Assembly (NCBI GenBank): GCA_013139345.1
Contig: WTAY01000155.1
Span: 1-28,425, forward strand
DNA length: 28,425 nucleotides
Direction: 5' to 3'
Source of the DNA: Methylophaga sp.
GTDB taxonomy: Bacteria; Pseudomonadota; Gammaproteobacteria; Nitrosococcales; Methylophagaceae
Position numbers and translations under genes: made by a program. Of this stretch, positions 17,237-24,169 are shown piece after piece; within the stretch, counting starts at the first letter, position 1, and every line of letters begins with the position of its first letter. The notes under the pieces were generated by a model that saw only the letters and a program-made list of their open reading frames with translations, made no database searches and was not told where the DNA came from.

Positions 17237-18024
17237 CGGTATATCTAGGCCAACGAAAAGAAGTTGCTGATACAGGTGTTAAAGTTTCACCGCTGGGTTT
17301 AGGCACCGTTAAGATTGGTCGGAATACTGCCGTAAAATACCCCAGCAGTTTTAAAATACCCAATGACAAGCAAGTCCAAGAGTTGCTCGCACAAACATGG
17401 GGTCTAGGCATCAACCTACTAGACACCGCTCCCGCCTATGGCAATAGCGAGCAACGTCTAGGGGAGCTATTATCAAAACAACAGCACGAGTTTGTCATCG
17501 CCACAAAAGTTGGTGAAACCTTTGATGCCAAAACAGGTGAATCACACTACAACTTCACCCCAGAATTTATCATCAATAGCATCAAACAAAGCCTAAAAAA
17601 CCTACGCCGTGACGTACTAGATATCGTACTCATTCACTCCGATGGCAACGATAAACAGATCATAGAACAAGGCGCACTTGACGTATTAGCAGACCTAAAG
17701 CAGCAAGGCTTAATCAGAGCCACAGGCATGTCTACAAAAACAGTCGAGGGTGGATTATTAGCCCTTCAACAATCTGATTTAGCCATGGTTATGCACAATC
17801 TAGATTATCAACAAGAACAGGCCGTATTAGACCAAGCAGAAAAAGATAACAAAGGCATCTTCATCAAAAAAGCCCTAGCTAGCGGACACCTAACACCCGA
17901 CAGCGTGCAAGATAACTTCAACCTAATCTATGCTAACCAAGCCGTTAGCAGTGTCATCATCGGCACGATCAATCCTAAACATCTTGAAGATAATGTAGCC
18001 AAGGTTTCAAAAGCTTTAATATAG
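17233..18024 (+). CDS. Aldo/keto reductase
   Basis: A NADPH-dependent TIM-barrel oxidoreductase of 263 residues from the ATG at 17233. The catalytic tetrad is complete: D64 and Y69 in NLLDTAPAYGNSE, K92 in ATKVGE, and H135 in VLIHSDG. The C-terminal cofactor region reads SSVIIGTINPKHLEDN. An ATG at 17215 is possible, but the one at 17233 overlaps the upstream stop as ATGA and begins at the usual family N-terminus. The stop codon lies inside the first bases of a palindromic repeat. Substrate unknown; pairing with the FAD enzyme suggests one pathway. Confidence 0.88.
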   Translation: MTVYLGQRKEVADTGVKVSPLGLGTVKIGRNTAVKYPSSFKIPNDKQVQELLAQTWGLGINLLDTAPAYGNSEQRLGELLSKQQHEFVIATKVGETFDAKTGESHYNFTPEFIINSIKQSLKNLRRDVLDIVLIHSDGNDKQIIEQGALDVLADLKQQGLIRATGMSTKTVEGGLLALQQSDLAMVMHNLDYQQEQAVLDQAEKDNKGIFIKKALASGHLTPDSVQDNFNLIYANQAVSSVIIGTINPKHLEDNVAKVSKALI

Positions 18025-18099
18025 CGTAGGTTGGGATGATGGAAGAATCCCAACACCCATATAATTGTTGGGTTTCGTGCCTCAACCCAACCTACGCTA
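18022..18099. repeat. Palindromic GTAGGTTGGG-type repeat (MITE-like)
   Basis: The perfect 14-base inverted ends TAGCGTAGGTTGGG (18022-18035) and CCCAACCTACGCTA (18086-18099) enclose inner repeats around CCCAACA / TGTTGGG. Repeats with this GCGTAGGTTGGG core and an inner TTTCGTGCC-like segment are widely scattered in gammaproteobacterial genomes. Its first three bases form the stop codon of the aldo/keto reductase, so the element's insertion may have set the C-terminus. Confidence 0.78.
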
Positions 18100-18112
18100 C
18101 CATCTCAACACT

Positions 18113-18195
18113 GTCATTCCCACGAAAGTGGGAATCCAACGACATTAGCTACTTGATAAGCCAATGGATTCCCGCTAAAAACATGCGGGAATGAC
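18113..18195. repeat. GTCATTCCC...GGGAATGAC palindromic repeat (dRS3-like)
   Basis: The outer ends GTCATTCCC (18113-18121) and GGGAATGAC (18187-18195) are inverted. Each half has its own hairpin: ATTCCCACGAAAGTGGGAAT on the left and ATTCCCGCTAAAAACATGCGGGAAT on the right. The inner arms AATCCA and TGGATT also pair. This is the widespread nested ATTCCC...GGGAAT repeat class, of which Neisseria dRS3 is the best-known form. It lies only 13 bases from the previous repeat. Confidence 0.78.
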
Positions 18196-18240
18196 GGAGT
18201 TTATACAACCGTTAATGCCATTCCCATGGGTCTCGTTTTT

Positions 18241-18345
18241 ATCGCCCATGAAAAGAATATATTTTTCGGAAAAAGTGAGGAAGTGTTTGAGCGTAGCGAG
18301 TTTTTCCTCACGCCGAAAAAGGTGTTCTTTTCATGGATAAGCGAT
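18241..18345. repeat. Long imperfect palindrome, about 105 bases
   Basis: The left arm ATCGCCCATGAAAAGAATA, with TTTTTCGG and GTGAGGAA, pairs with TTCCTCAC, CCGAAAAA, TTCTTTTCATG and GCGAT on the right. The loop is GTGTTTGAGCGTAGCGAGTTT. Both strands carry open frames through here, but these are by-products of the palindrome and not credible genes. The following stretch to about 18440 (CTGCGAAGTCGCTCCGCGCTC...) looks like part of the same unit. Possibly a non-autonomous mobile repeat; its copy number in the genome is unknown to me. Confidence 0.6.
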
Positions 18346-18439
18346 AATGCCGAGTGCCTTTTGGATAAAATACATCCTTGTATTTTACTTCTGCGAAGTC
18401 GCTCCGCGCTCAAAATATGCTCCTGCATATTTCTCTTTG

Positions 18440-18473
18440 GTTCGTTTCTTTTGGGAAAACAAAAGAAATGAAC
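18440..18473. repeat. Hairpin with CTTTTGGGAAAACAAAAG core
   Basis: The arms GTTCGTTTCTTTTG (18440-18453) and CAAAAGAAATGAAC (18460-18473) match at 13 of 14 positions around a six-base loop. Together with the preceding palindrome it probably forms one repeat module. It also lies just downstream of the truncated abortive-infection gene, but has no clear terminator T-run. Confidence 0.55.
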
Positions 18474-18512
18474 GCCCAGCGGCAGCGAAATCAAATTTAA
18501 CTATTTTAATTT

Positions 18513-18923
18513 TCAGGTTTGGAATGCGCTCTCATTATATAGCTCAATGTGCCCTGTATTGAACAGTAACTCATGTGGTAAGTTATCAAAAAGACAATAC
18601 TTTTCAACAAGGGGCTTAAACTTCTGGTGGCCCTGTGCTGAAAGACAATTGTAAAATAACAAAGCCGTTTCCATATCAGATAATTGTGCTCGAATTATAC
18701 TTGCATATAACTTCTTTTGTTCTTCATCCACAAAGCTTTCATTCAAATATTTAAACATTCGGTATAAATAACGAAAATAATGCCCAAGCTCTTGCTTGTA
18801 GTGAGCCCAAAAGGGTTCATATGTAACAACAATTTTTTCCTCTTCTGTAATTGAAGTTGAGCTCTCATTGTCATAGCATTTTTTTAGTCTATTATAAAAT
18901 GAAATAAAACAGTCTCTTCCCGT
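18513..18923 (-). pseudogene. C-terminal remnant of a PutAbiC-type phage abortive-infection protein
   Basis: The 136 native codons begin exactly at the IS3 left end. TGRDCFISFYNRLKKCYD, HYFRYLYRMFKYLNES, KKLYASIIRAQLSDMETALLFYNCLS and KFKPLVEKYCLFDNL match the C-terminal half of the putative phage abortive infection protein family (PF16872), as I recall it. Family members normally begin with two membrane helices and about 100 or more further residues, all missing here. The frame runs into the IS and finds a TTG at 18959, so a short hybrid could be made, but it would lack the membrane part. Called a broken defence gene. Confidence 0.72.
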
Positions 18924-19000
18924 TGCTAGGTAATCCCCCCGAAAAATAATTGAAGTCAAAAGTGGAATTTTCTCTTATGCTTACCAGCAGGAGATTATTC

Positions 19001-19267
19001 ATGAAAAAAGCACACTTTAGCGATAGCCAAATTTTAGCTATTTTAAAACAAGCCGAAAACGGTGTACCTATCCCAGAGCTATGTCGTGAACACGGCATGA
19101 GCAATTCAAGTTTTTATAAATGGCGTTCAAAATACGGCGGTATGGATGCATCATTAATGGCGCGAATGAAAGAACTTGAAGAGGAAAATCGCCGTTTAAA
19201 GAAGATGTATGCTGAAGAACGATTAAAAGCTGAAATCATTCAGGAGGCGATGGCAAAAAAGTGGTAA
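19001..19267 (+). CDS. IS3-family transposase OrfA
   Basis: An 88-residue helix-turn-helix protein that recognises the element's ends. FSDSQILAILKQAENGVPIPELCREHG is the HTH, followed by SFYKWRSKYGGMD and a leucine-zipper-like tail (MARMKELEEENRRLKKMYAEE) for dimerisation. The ATG at 19001 follows AGGAG at good spacing; the longer frame from 18950 adds residues encoded in the terminal repeat region and is rejected. It ends ...MAKKW, with the -1 slippery sequence just before the stop. Confidence 0.92.
   Translation: MKKAHFSDSQILAILKQAENGVPIPELCREHGMSNSSFYKWRSKYGGMDASLMARMKELEEENRRLKKMYAEERLKAEIIQEAMAKKW
19255..19261 (+). other. Programmed -1 frameshift site (A AAA AAG)
   Basis: AAAAAAG is phased A-AAA-AAG in the orfA frame, two codons before its TAA. 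Slipping back one base enters the orfB frame and gives an OrfAB fusion, the active transposase in IS3 elements. Confidence 0.7.
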
Positions 19268-20115
19268 AAGCTTCGGGGCGTAAAGTGATGACCCAAGAAG
19301 CTATACACAAACATGGTGTGAGTATCAGTTTTGCATGTCGGGCATTTTCTATCAGTGAAACCTGTTATCGATATCTACCAAAGCTAAGCAGTGACAATGA
19401 AAAAATAGCAGATTTATTACTGGGCTTAACGCAAAACAAGCGTAACTGGGGATTTGGTTTATGCTTTTTATATTTACGAAATGTTAAAGGTTATCCTTGG
19501 AACCATAAACGTGTTTACCGTATCTATAGAGAGTTAGAATTGAATTTACGGATAAAGCCTAACAAACGACTTAAACGAGAAGTACCAGAGCCATTAGCAG
19601 TACCTGAATCGGTTAATGAATGTTGGTCTATGGACTTTATGCACGATCAGTTATCAGATGGTCGCAGCTGTCGTTTATTTAATGTAATTGATGATTTTAA
19701 CCGCGAAGGTTTAACAATAGATGCTGACATTTCATTACCAGCAGAGCGTGTAATTCGATCATTGGAGCAAATAATAGAATGGCGCGGAAAACCTAAGCGT
19801 ATTCGTTGTGATAATGGCCCTGAATATATCAGTCACAAACTGGCGACATGGTCAGAAAGGAACAATATTGAATTATCCTTTATACAGCCTGGAAATCCAC
19901 AACAAAATGCTTATATTGAGCGTTTTAACCGGACGGTAAGGTATGACTGGCTCAGTCATTATATTTATCGGGATATTGAAGAACTACAAAGCAGAGCAAC
20001 ACAATGGTTATGGACTTACAATAACGAACGACCTAATATGGGAATTGGTGGTATCACCCCAGTTCAGAAATTAAAATTAACACAGAGAAAAAGTTCTACG
20101 ATTGATCTCCATTAA
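19261..20115 (+). CDS. IS3-family transposase OrfB (DDE catalytic domain)
   Basis: This 284-residue frame opens at a GTG but is probably expressed mainly as the OrfAB frameshift product. An N-terminal HTH_21-like region (NWGFGLCFLYLR...WNHKRVYRIYRELEL) leads to the rve integrase core. The DDE triad is visible: D in ECWSMDFMHDQ, D in RIRCDNGPEY, and E in QQNAYIERFNRT. C-terminal LWTYNNERPNMGIGGITP is also typical. No stop or frameshift interrupts it, and it ends five bases before the right inverted repeat. Confidence 0.93.
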   Translation: MVKASGRKVMTQEAIHKHGVSISFACRAFSISETCYRYLPKLSSDNEKIADLLLGLTQNKRNWGFGLCFLYLRNVKGYPWNHKRVYRIYRELELNLRIKPNKRLKREVPEPLAVPESVNECWSMDFMHDQLSDGRSCRLFNVIDDFNREGLTIDADISLPAERVIRSLEQIIEWRGKPKRIRCDNGPEYISHKLATWSERNNIELSFIQPGNPQQNAYIERFNRTVRYDWLSHYIYRDIEELQSRATQWLWTYNNERPNMGIGGITPVQKLKLTQRKSSTIDLH

Positions 20116-20137
20116 TAATGGGGGGATTACCCAGCAA

Positions 20138-20257
20138 GCACCAAACCCAGAAATAGTTCGAGATCTAATCATTGGTAATTATATTGCTCGCTACTTAATA
20201 CGTGCTAAGAAAATAGATATTTTGAGGGTGTGGCATCACAAAGAAGACCACTTATAA
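20138..20257 (+). pseudogene. C-terminal remnant of a RelE/ParE-family toxin
   Basis: Directly after the IS3 right end the plus strand reads APNPEIVRDLIIGNYIARY, then LIRAKKIDILRVWHHKEDHL and a TAA. The NPEIVRDLI...Y.IRYLI...I.ILRVWHHKE pattern is the C-terminal half of RelE/ParE-type toxins (plasmid stabilisation family), which poison gyrase or translation. About 39 codons remain; the N-terminal half, start codon and any antitoxin gene are missing. It reads out of the IS on the opposite side from the abortive-infection remnant. It was too short to be listed as an open frame with a start. Confidence 0.8.
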
Positions 20258-20478
20258 CAACTTGGTCCAGTCGTCCCAGCAGCTTTTAGCTGGGAAACGA
20301 AGTAAGACACTAATGAGAATGCTATCGAAATAATCAAGTATGTTAATGCATTGTTCATCATACGTGCCTTATTTTCCACTTAAGAAATCACCATTATTAC
20401 ACTGTAAGGTTTCGAGGATATTCGGTTATACAAACAGTCAGAGGAATCATGCTGGATTGATTCCGAAGACTGAATATT
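20258..20478. other. Non-coding gap between the toxin remnant and the DUF1244 gene
   Basis: I see no gene in these 221 bases. There are two hairpins: TCCCAGC-agcttttа-type loop-GCTGGGA at 20274-20295, and GGAATCA-tgctggat-TGATTCC near 20444-20465. Neither is followed by a run of T on either strand, so I do not call a terminator. The region may be left-over sequence from the same accessory insertion as the toxin. Confidence 0.45.
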
Positions 20479-20736
20479 CTACCGTTTAGGCCCAACTTGA
20501 TATTTGTCTTTCCACTCACCATAAGGCATTCCATAGACGTGCTCACGTGCTTGGTCATAATTAACATCTAAGCCTTTATCTTCTGCTGCAGCCATATACC
20601 ACTTAGCTAAACAATTACGGCAAAAGCCTGCTAATTCCATCAGGTCAATATTTTGTACATCTGTTCGTTCTTGTAAGTGTGCTGTTAAACGACGAAATGC
20701 TGCTGCTTCTAGTTCAATTTGTGTTTGCTGGTCCAT
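20479..20736 (-). CDS. DUF1244-family small protein
   Basis: An 85-residue soluble protein. VFRRL-like AAAFRRLTAHLQERTDVQNI, then LMELAGFCRNCLAKWYMAA with C39 and C42, and a C-terminal YGMPYGEWKDKYQ, match DUF1244 (PF06844), a conserved helical family of unknown function. The CxxC suggests metal binding or redox activity, which is inference. Its ATG overlaps the OppDF stop as TAATG, making it the last gene of the gyrA-to-DUF1244 run. The accessory gap begins right after it. Confidence 0.85.
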   Translation of the reverse strand: MDQQTQIELEAAAFRRLTAHLQERTDVQNIDLMELAGFCRNCLAKWYMAAAEDKGLDVNYDQAREHVYGMPYGEWKDKYQVGPKR

Positions 20737-22751
20737 TATTCACTCTCTTCATATAAAAAACATCGTACTTCATGAGAAGCAGATAGTTGTGTGTGTTCGG
20801 GGTAACTTTCTAAACATTTTGGCATCGCCTGAGGACACCGTTGATGAAAGTGACAGCCTTGTGGTGGGTTTGCCGGTGAGGGTAACTCGCCTTCTAGTCG
20901 AGTGACTTCTTCATTGGGGGTTAAGTCTAATTCTGGCACAGCTGCTAATAGTGCTTGTGTATAAGGATGTTTAGGTGCGTGTAACACATCATCACGACTT
21001 CCCTGCTCTACAATTCGTCCTAAATACATCACGGCAACACGATGTGCTAAGTAATTCACTACGGCAATATTATGGGTGATAAATAAATATGACAGGCCAA
21101 ATTCATGTTGTATTTCACGAAGCAAGTTAAGTATTTGAGCTTGAACAGACACATCTAAGGCACTGGTCGGTTCATCACAAATAATAACGTTAGGTTCTGC
21201 CGCCAAGGCACGTGCAATACAAATCCGTTGTCGCTGACCACCTGAGAACTCATGGGGGTAACGATGTTTAATTTCAGCACGTAAGCCTACCCGATCAAGT
21301 AGTTCATCAATTCGTTTTTCTTTTGCTTCGCTGTCTTTAGCAAACTGTTTGTTAGACAGTCCTTCTTCAATAATTTGCTTAATGGTCATGCGTGGATTCA
21401 TTGAAGAATAAGGGTCTTGAAATACAATTTGTAATGATGAACGGTGTTGTTTTAATGCGCGTTCAGATAGACCATTTAGTTGATGTCCTTGAAAATTGAC
21501 ATCGCCGCCTGTCACAGAAACAAGTTGTAATATTCCTTTGCCAACCGTTGTTTTACCACAGCCAGATTCCCCAACTAAGGCAACTGTTTCAGCATGTTTA
21601 AGCGACAAACTCACACCATCTACTGCACGCACTTGACCGACGACTCGTTGTAATAGCCCTTTACGAATAGGAAAGTGTACTTTTAAATGTTGAACCGTTA
21701 GTACATTACGTTCCGAAGGAAGCACTTCTGACAGTGGCGATGAATACAATGTTTGTGGCAGCATTGTTCGTTCTACATCGGCATTTTGAGAAAATAAATG
21801 ACATCGTACGCCATGTTCATCTTCTTGAATCCACTCGGGTGGTGTTGTGCGACATAAGTCCCACGCATGATCACAACGGTCCACAAAGCGACATGCTTTA
21901 AAGTCTTGTGTTAGCACCGGAACACTGCCTTTGATGACAGTTAAACGTTGATCACGCTTCTGCTCTGATGGTAATGCTTGAAATAACTTATCCGTATACG
22001 GGTGTTGATGTTGCTGGAAAAATTGTTGTCGGTTTGCTGTTTCAACAATTTGGCCTGCATACATGACTGCAACATGATCAGCCATTTGTGCAACCACGGC
22101 AAGATCATGACTAATCAATAATATAGCCATTCCCGTGTCACGTTGAATCTTTTTCAACAGTTCTAAAATTTGTGCCTGAATCGTGACATCTAATGCCGTT
22201 GTTGGCTCATCAGCAATTAAAAGTTCAGGTTCTCCTGCTAAGGCCATCGCGATCATGACACGCTGTTTCATACCGCCTGAAAGCTGATGTGGATATTCTT
22301 TTATTCGTTGTAACGGGTCAGGGATCCCTACAGATTCTAATAACTCAATAACACGCTGATGAGATGCTTTTCTATCAAGCTTAAAGTGCAACTCTAAACA
22401 TTCACCTATCTGTTCACCGACGGAAAGTACGGGGTTAAGCGAACTCTGTGGCTCTTGAAAGATCATCGCAATTCGTCGACCACGAATCTTTTGCATTTCA
22501 GCTTCTGATAAGTTGAGTAAATCTTGCCCTGCTAGTTTTACCTCTCCATCAACAATACGGCTCACTGGCGAAGGATTTAGACCCAACAATGATAAGGCGG
22601 TCATTGATTTACCACAGCCCGACTCACCTAACAGGGCAAATGTTTCTCCCCGTTGAATCGTAAAATCAATACCATCAACAGCCCGTAATGGCTTGTCGGA
22701 CTTACCCAACCATGTTTTTAATCCTGATACTTCAAGTAAGGCTGAACTCAT
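20736..22751 (-). CDS. Fused dual ABC ATPase of a peptide transporter (OppDF/YejF type)
   Basis: A 671-residue protein with two complete ATPase domains. The first has Walker A GESGCGKSM at 42-50, signature LSGGMKQ (157-163) and Walker B LLIADEP (177-183). The second has Walker A GESGCGKTT (about 394-402), then SGGQRQRI and VIICDEPTSALD. Each domain ends in the oligopeptide-transporter tail with four Cys (C287, C293, C300, C317; and GCHFHQRCPQ...C...C near 630-665), a pattern linked to a [4Fe-4S] cluster in DppD/OppD-type proteins. It powers uptake of peptides or similar solutes. It overlaps the permease gene by four bases. YejF is the closest E. coli form. Confidence 0.9.
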   Translation of the reverse strand: MSSALLEVSGLKTWLGKSDKPLRAVDGIDFTIQRGETFALLGESGCGKSMTALSLLGLNPSPVSRIVDGEVKLAGQDLLNLSEAEMQKIRGRRIAMIFQEPQSSLNPVLSVGEQIGECLELHFKLDRKASHQRVIELLESVGIPDPLQRIKEYPHQLSGGMKQRVMIAMALAGEPELLIADEPTTALDVTIQAQILELLKKIQRDTGMAILLISHDLAVVAQMADHVAVMYAGQIVETANRQQFFQQHQHPYTDKLFQALPSEQKRDQRLTVIKGSVPVLTQDFKACRFVDRCDHAWDLCRTTPPEWIQEDEHGVRCHLFSQNADVERTMLPQTLYSSPLSEVLPSERNVLTVQHLKVHFPIRKGLLQRVVGQVRAVDGVSLSLKHAETVALVGESGCGKTTVGKGILQLVSVTGGDVNFQGHQLNGLSERALKQHRSSLQIVFQDPYSSMNPRMTIKQIIEEGLSNKQFAKDSEAKEKRIDELLDRVGLRAEIKHRYPHEFSGGQRQRICIARALAAEPNVIICDEPTSALDVSVQAQILNLLREIQHEFGLSYLFITHNIAVVNYLAHRVAVMYLGRIVEQGSRDDVLHAPKHPYTQALLAAVPELDLTPNEEVTRLEGELPSPANPPQGCHFHQRCPQAMPKCLESYPEHTQLSASHEVRCFLYEESE

Positions 22752-24160
22752 ACTGAGGCCTGCATCCTTGGATCAAACGCATCACGTACCACATCAGCAA
22801 ATAGATTAGCAGCAAGAACTAGGGTAAACATTGAGAAAAATGCAGCTGTTAATGACCACCAGACAATCGGATCTCTTGCCATTTCAAGTCGGGCGCTATT
22901 AATCATATTGCCCCAACTAATCATTGAAGGATCGACACCCACACCGACATAAGACAACACAGCCTCAGCCAAGACTAAACCACTAAAGTCCAACACTATA
23001 GCGATCATTACGATATGCATTAAGTTCGGTAAGATATGTCGATGTAGTATTGTCAGACCTCCGGCACCTAAAGCCCGAGCCGCCAAGACATATTCAGCTT
23101 CGCGTAACTTTAGTGTTTCACCACGCAAAATTCGACACAATCCTGTCCAACTTGTTAGCCCGAGAATAATGCACAAAAATAGTAATCGCATATCTGCTCG
23201 TTCTGCAATGGTGGCAAAACTATCGGGGTTATTGTTCATATAAACTTGCAACATCAGCACAGCGGCCGCGATGAGCAATACACCGGGAATTGAGTTTAAG
23301 GTGGTGTAGATATATTGAATTAAATCATCAATCCAACCTTTGAAATACCCTGCTGCAATACCCATAAACAAAGCAAATGGCAACATAACAAGCGTTGTCA
23401 ACGTACCAATAACCAGCCCTGTACGAATACTTTTTAGAGCCTGATATAAAACATCTTGACCAACCTTATCAGTACCCAACACATGATAATCAACACTTAA
23501 AGCAATAAGGTTAGAGGCAAAAACAAGGAGTATGAATAGCATTAACAAAAGCGTTCTAAGGGGATAAGTTGACTGCCCGAGGCGAAGTTTATTGGCTACT
23601 TGTTTCCAACTTTGTCCATATTTCTTAGTCCAGCGGAACATCACCGCTATCACAGCAATAAACCAAATAAACAGTGCATAGGAAGTGCTTTTGATCACGG
23701 TCTTCTGAATGTCGGCACCCTTATCTTGCTCATTTTCTAAATGAGAACCCGCATGTTTTAGCTTGGCATAGTCAAAAGACACAGTGCCAGACTCTAACTG
23801 CTGCATCTCTTTCATAAATAAGTGTGTTGCAAAGGGCGAGGAATACGTTTTTTCAATCTGTTGGCGTACTGGTTTCACTAGCACATCCAGTACTGTGAGT
23901 ACCTCTGTTGAATAGTGTTGCGTATTACTTTGTTCATCACTCGGTAATGCTAGACGAAAATGAACGGAGTCCATCACACCTATAATGACATAACACATCA
24001 ACACCATTATGGAGAGCACACCTCGCTTCTTTTGGAAGACGAACTTCCACGGAGCAATTAAATGAGGGCGACTACGAACATAAAAGACACTGGCAACTAC
24101 TACAGATAGTAGTAGATAAATGAGGATATCAGTCCATAATAATACGGGCAGAAATGGCAT
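22748..24160 (-). CDS. OppC/YejE-like ABC permease with a long N-terminal extension
   Basis: A 470-residue membrane protein. The C-terminal part (about 225-470) is a normal binding-protein-dependent permease domain, with DKVGQDVLYQALKSIR and the EAA loop EAEYVLAARALGAGGLTILHRHILPN that contacts the ATPase. About 220 extra residues precede it, with roughly four hydrophobic segments and a hydrophilic loop (about 70-155) that may be periplasmic. Typical OppC/DppC proteins are near 300 residues. No OppB-type permease or binding protein is encoded here. It begins nine bases after ispH with no clear Shine-Dalgarno, so coupling to ispH is likely. Confidence 0.85.
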   Translation of the reverse strand: MPFLPVLLWTDILIYLLLSVVVASVFYVRSRPHLIAPWKFVFQKKRGVLSIMVLMCYVIIGVMDSVHFRLALPSDEQSNTQHYSTEVLTVLDVLVKPVRQQIEKTYSSPFATHLFMKEMQQLESGTVSFDYAKLKHAGSHLENEQDKGADIQKTVIKSTSYALFIWFIAVIAVMFRWTKKYGQSWKQVANKLRLGQSTYPLRTLLLMLFILLVFASNLIALSVDYHVLGTDKVGQDVLYQALKSIRTGLVIGTLTTLVMLPFALFMGIAAGYFKGWIDDLIQYIYTTLNSIPGVLLIAAAVLMLQVYMNNNPDSFATIAERADMRLLFLCIILGLTSWTGLCRILRGETLKLREAEYVLAARALGAGGLTILHRHILPNLMHIVMIAIVLDFSGLVLAEAVLSYVGVGVDPSMISWGNMINSARLEMARDPIVWWSLTAAFFSMFTLVLAANLFADVVRDAFDPRMQASV

Positions 24161-24169
24161 CGTAATAAT

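Larger units (their letters stand above)
18924..20136 (+). mobile_element. IS3-family insertion sequence, apparently complete (1213 bp)
   Basis: The ends TGCTAGGTAATCCCCCC (18924-18940) and GGGGGGATTACCCAGCA (20120-20136) are inverted repeats with 16 of 17 matches, and have the 5'-TG...CA-3' termini normal for the IS3 family. The element carries overlapping orfA and orfB with a slippery A6G between them. Flanking bases are ...TTCCCGT on the left and AGCACC... on the right, and I find no 3-5 base direct repeat. The flanks belong to two different broken genes. It may still be mobile, since the transposase looks intact. The OrfA type suggests the IS407/IS2-like side of the family. Confidence 0.88.

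Noticed and set aside
18201..18562. Open frames on both strands in the repeat-rich gap
   Set aside because: They are products of the long palindrome and hairpin. The protein sequences mirror each other's strand and have no ribosome site or recognisable domain.
20250..20330. Possible integron attC site after the toxin remnant
   Set aside because: TAACAAC and a hairpin are present, but no matching GTTRRRY / RYYYAAC core pair could be found.
20444..20465. Rho-independent terminator after the DUF1244 gene
   Set aside because: The GGAATCA/TGATTCC stem is only seven bases and is not followed by a T-run on the minus strand.
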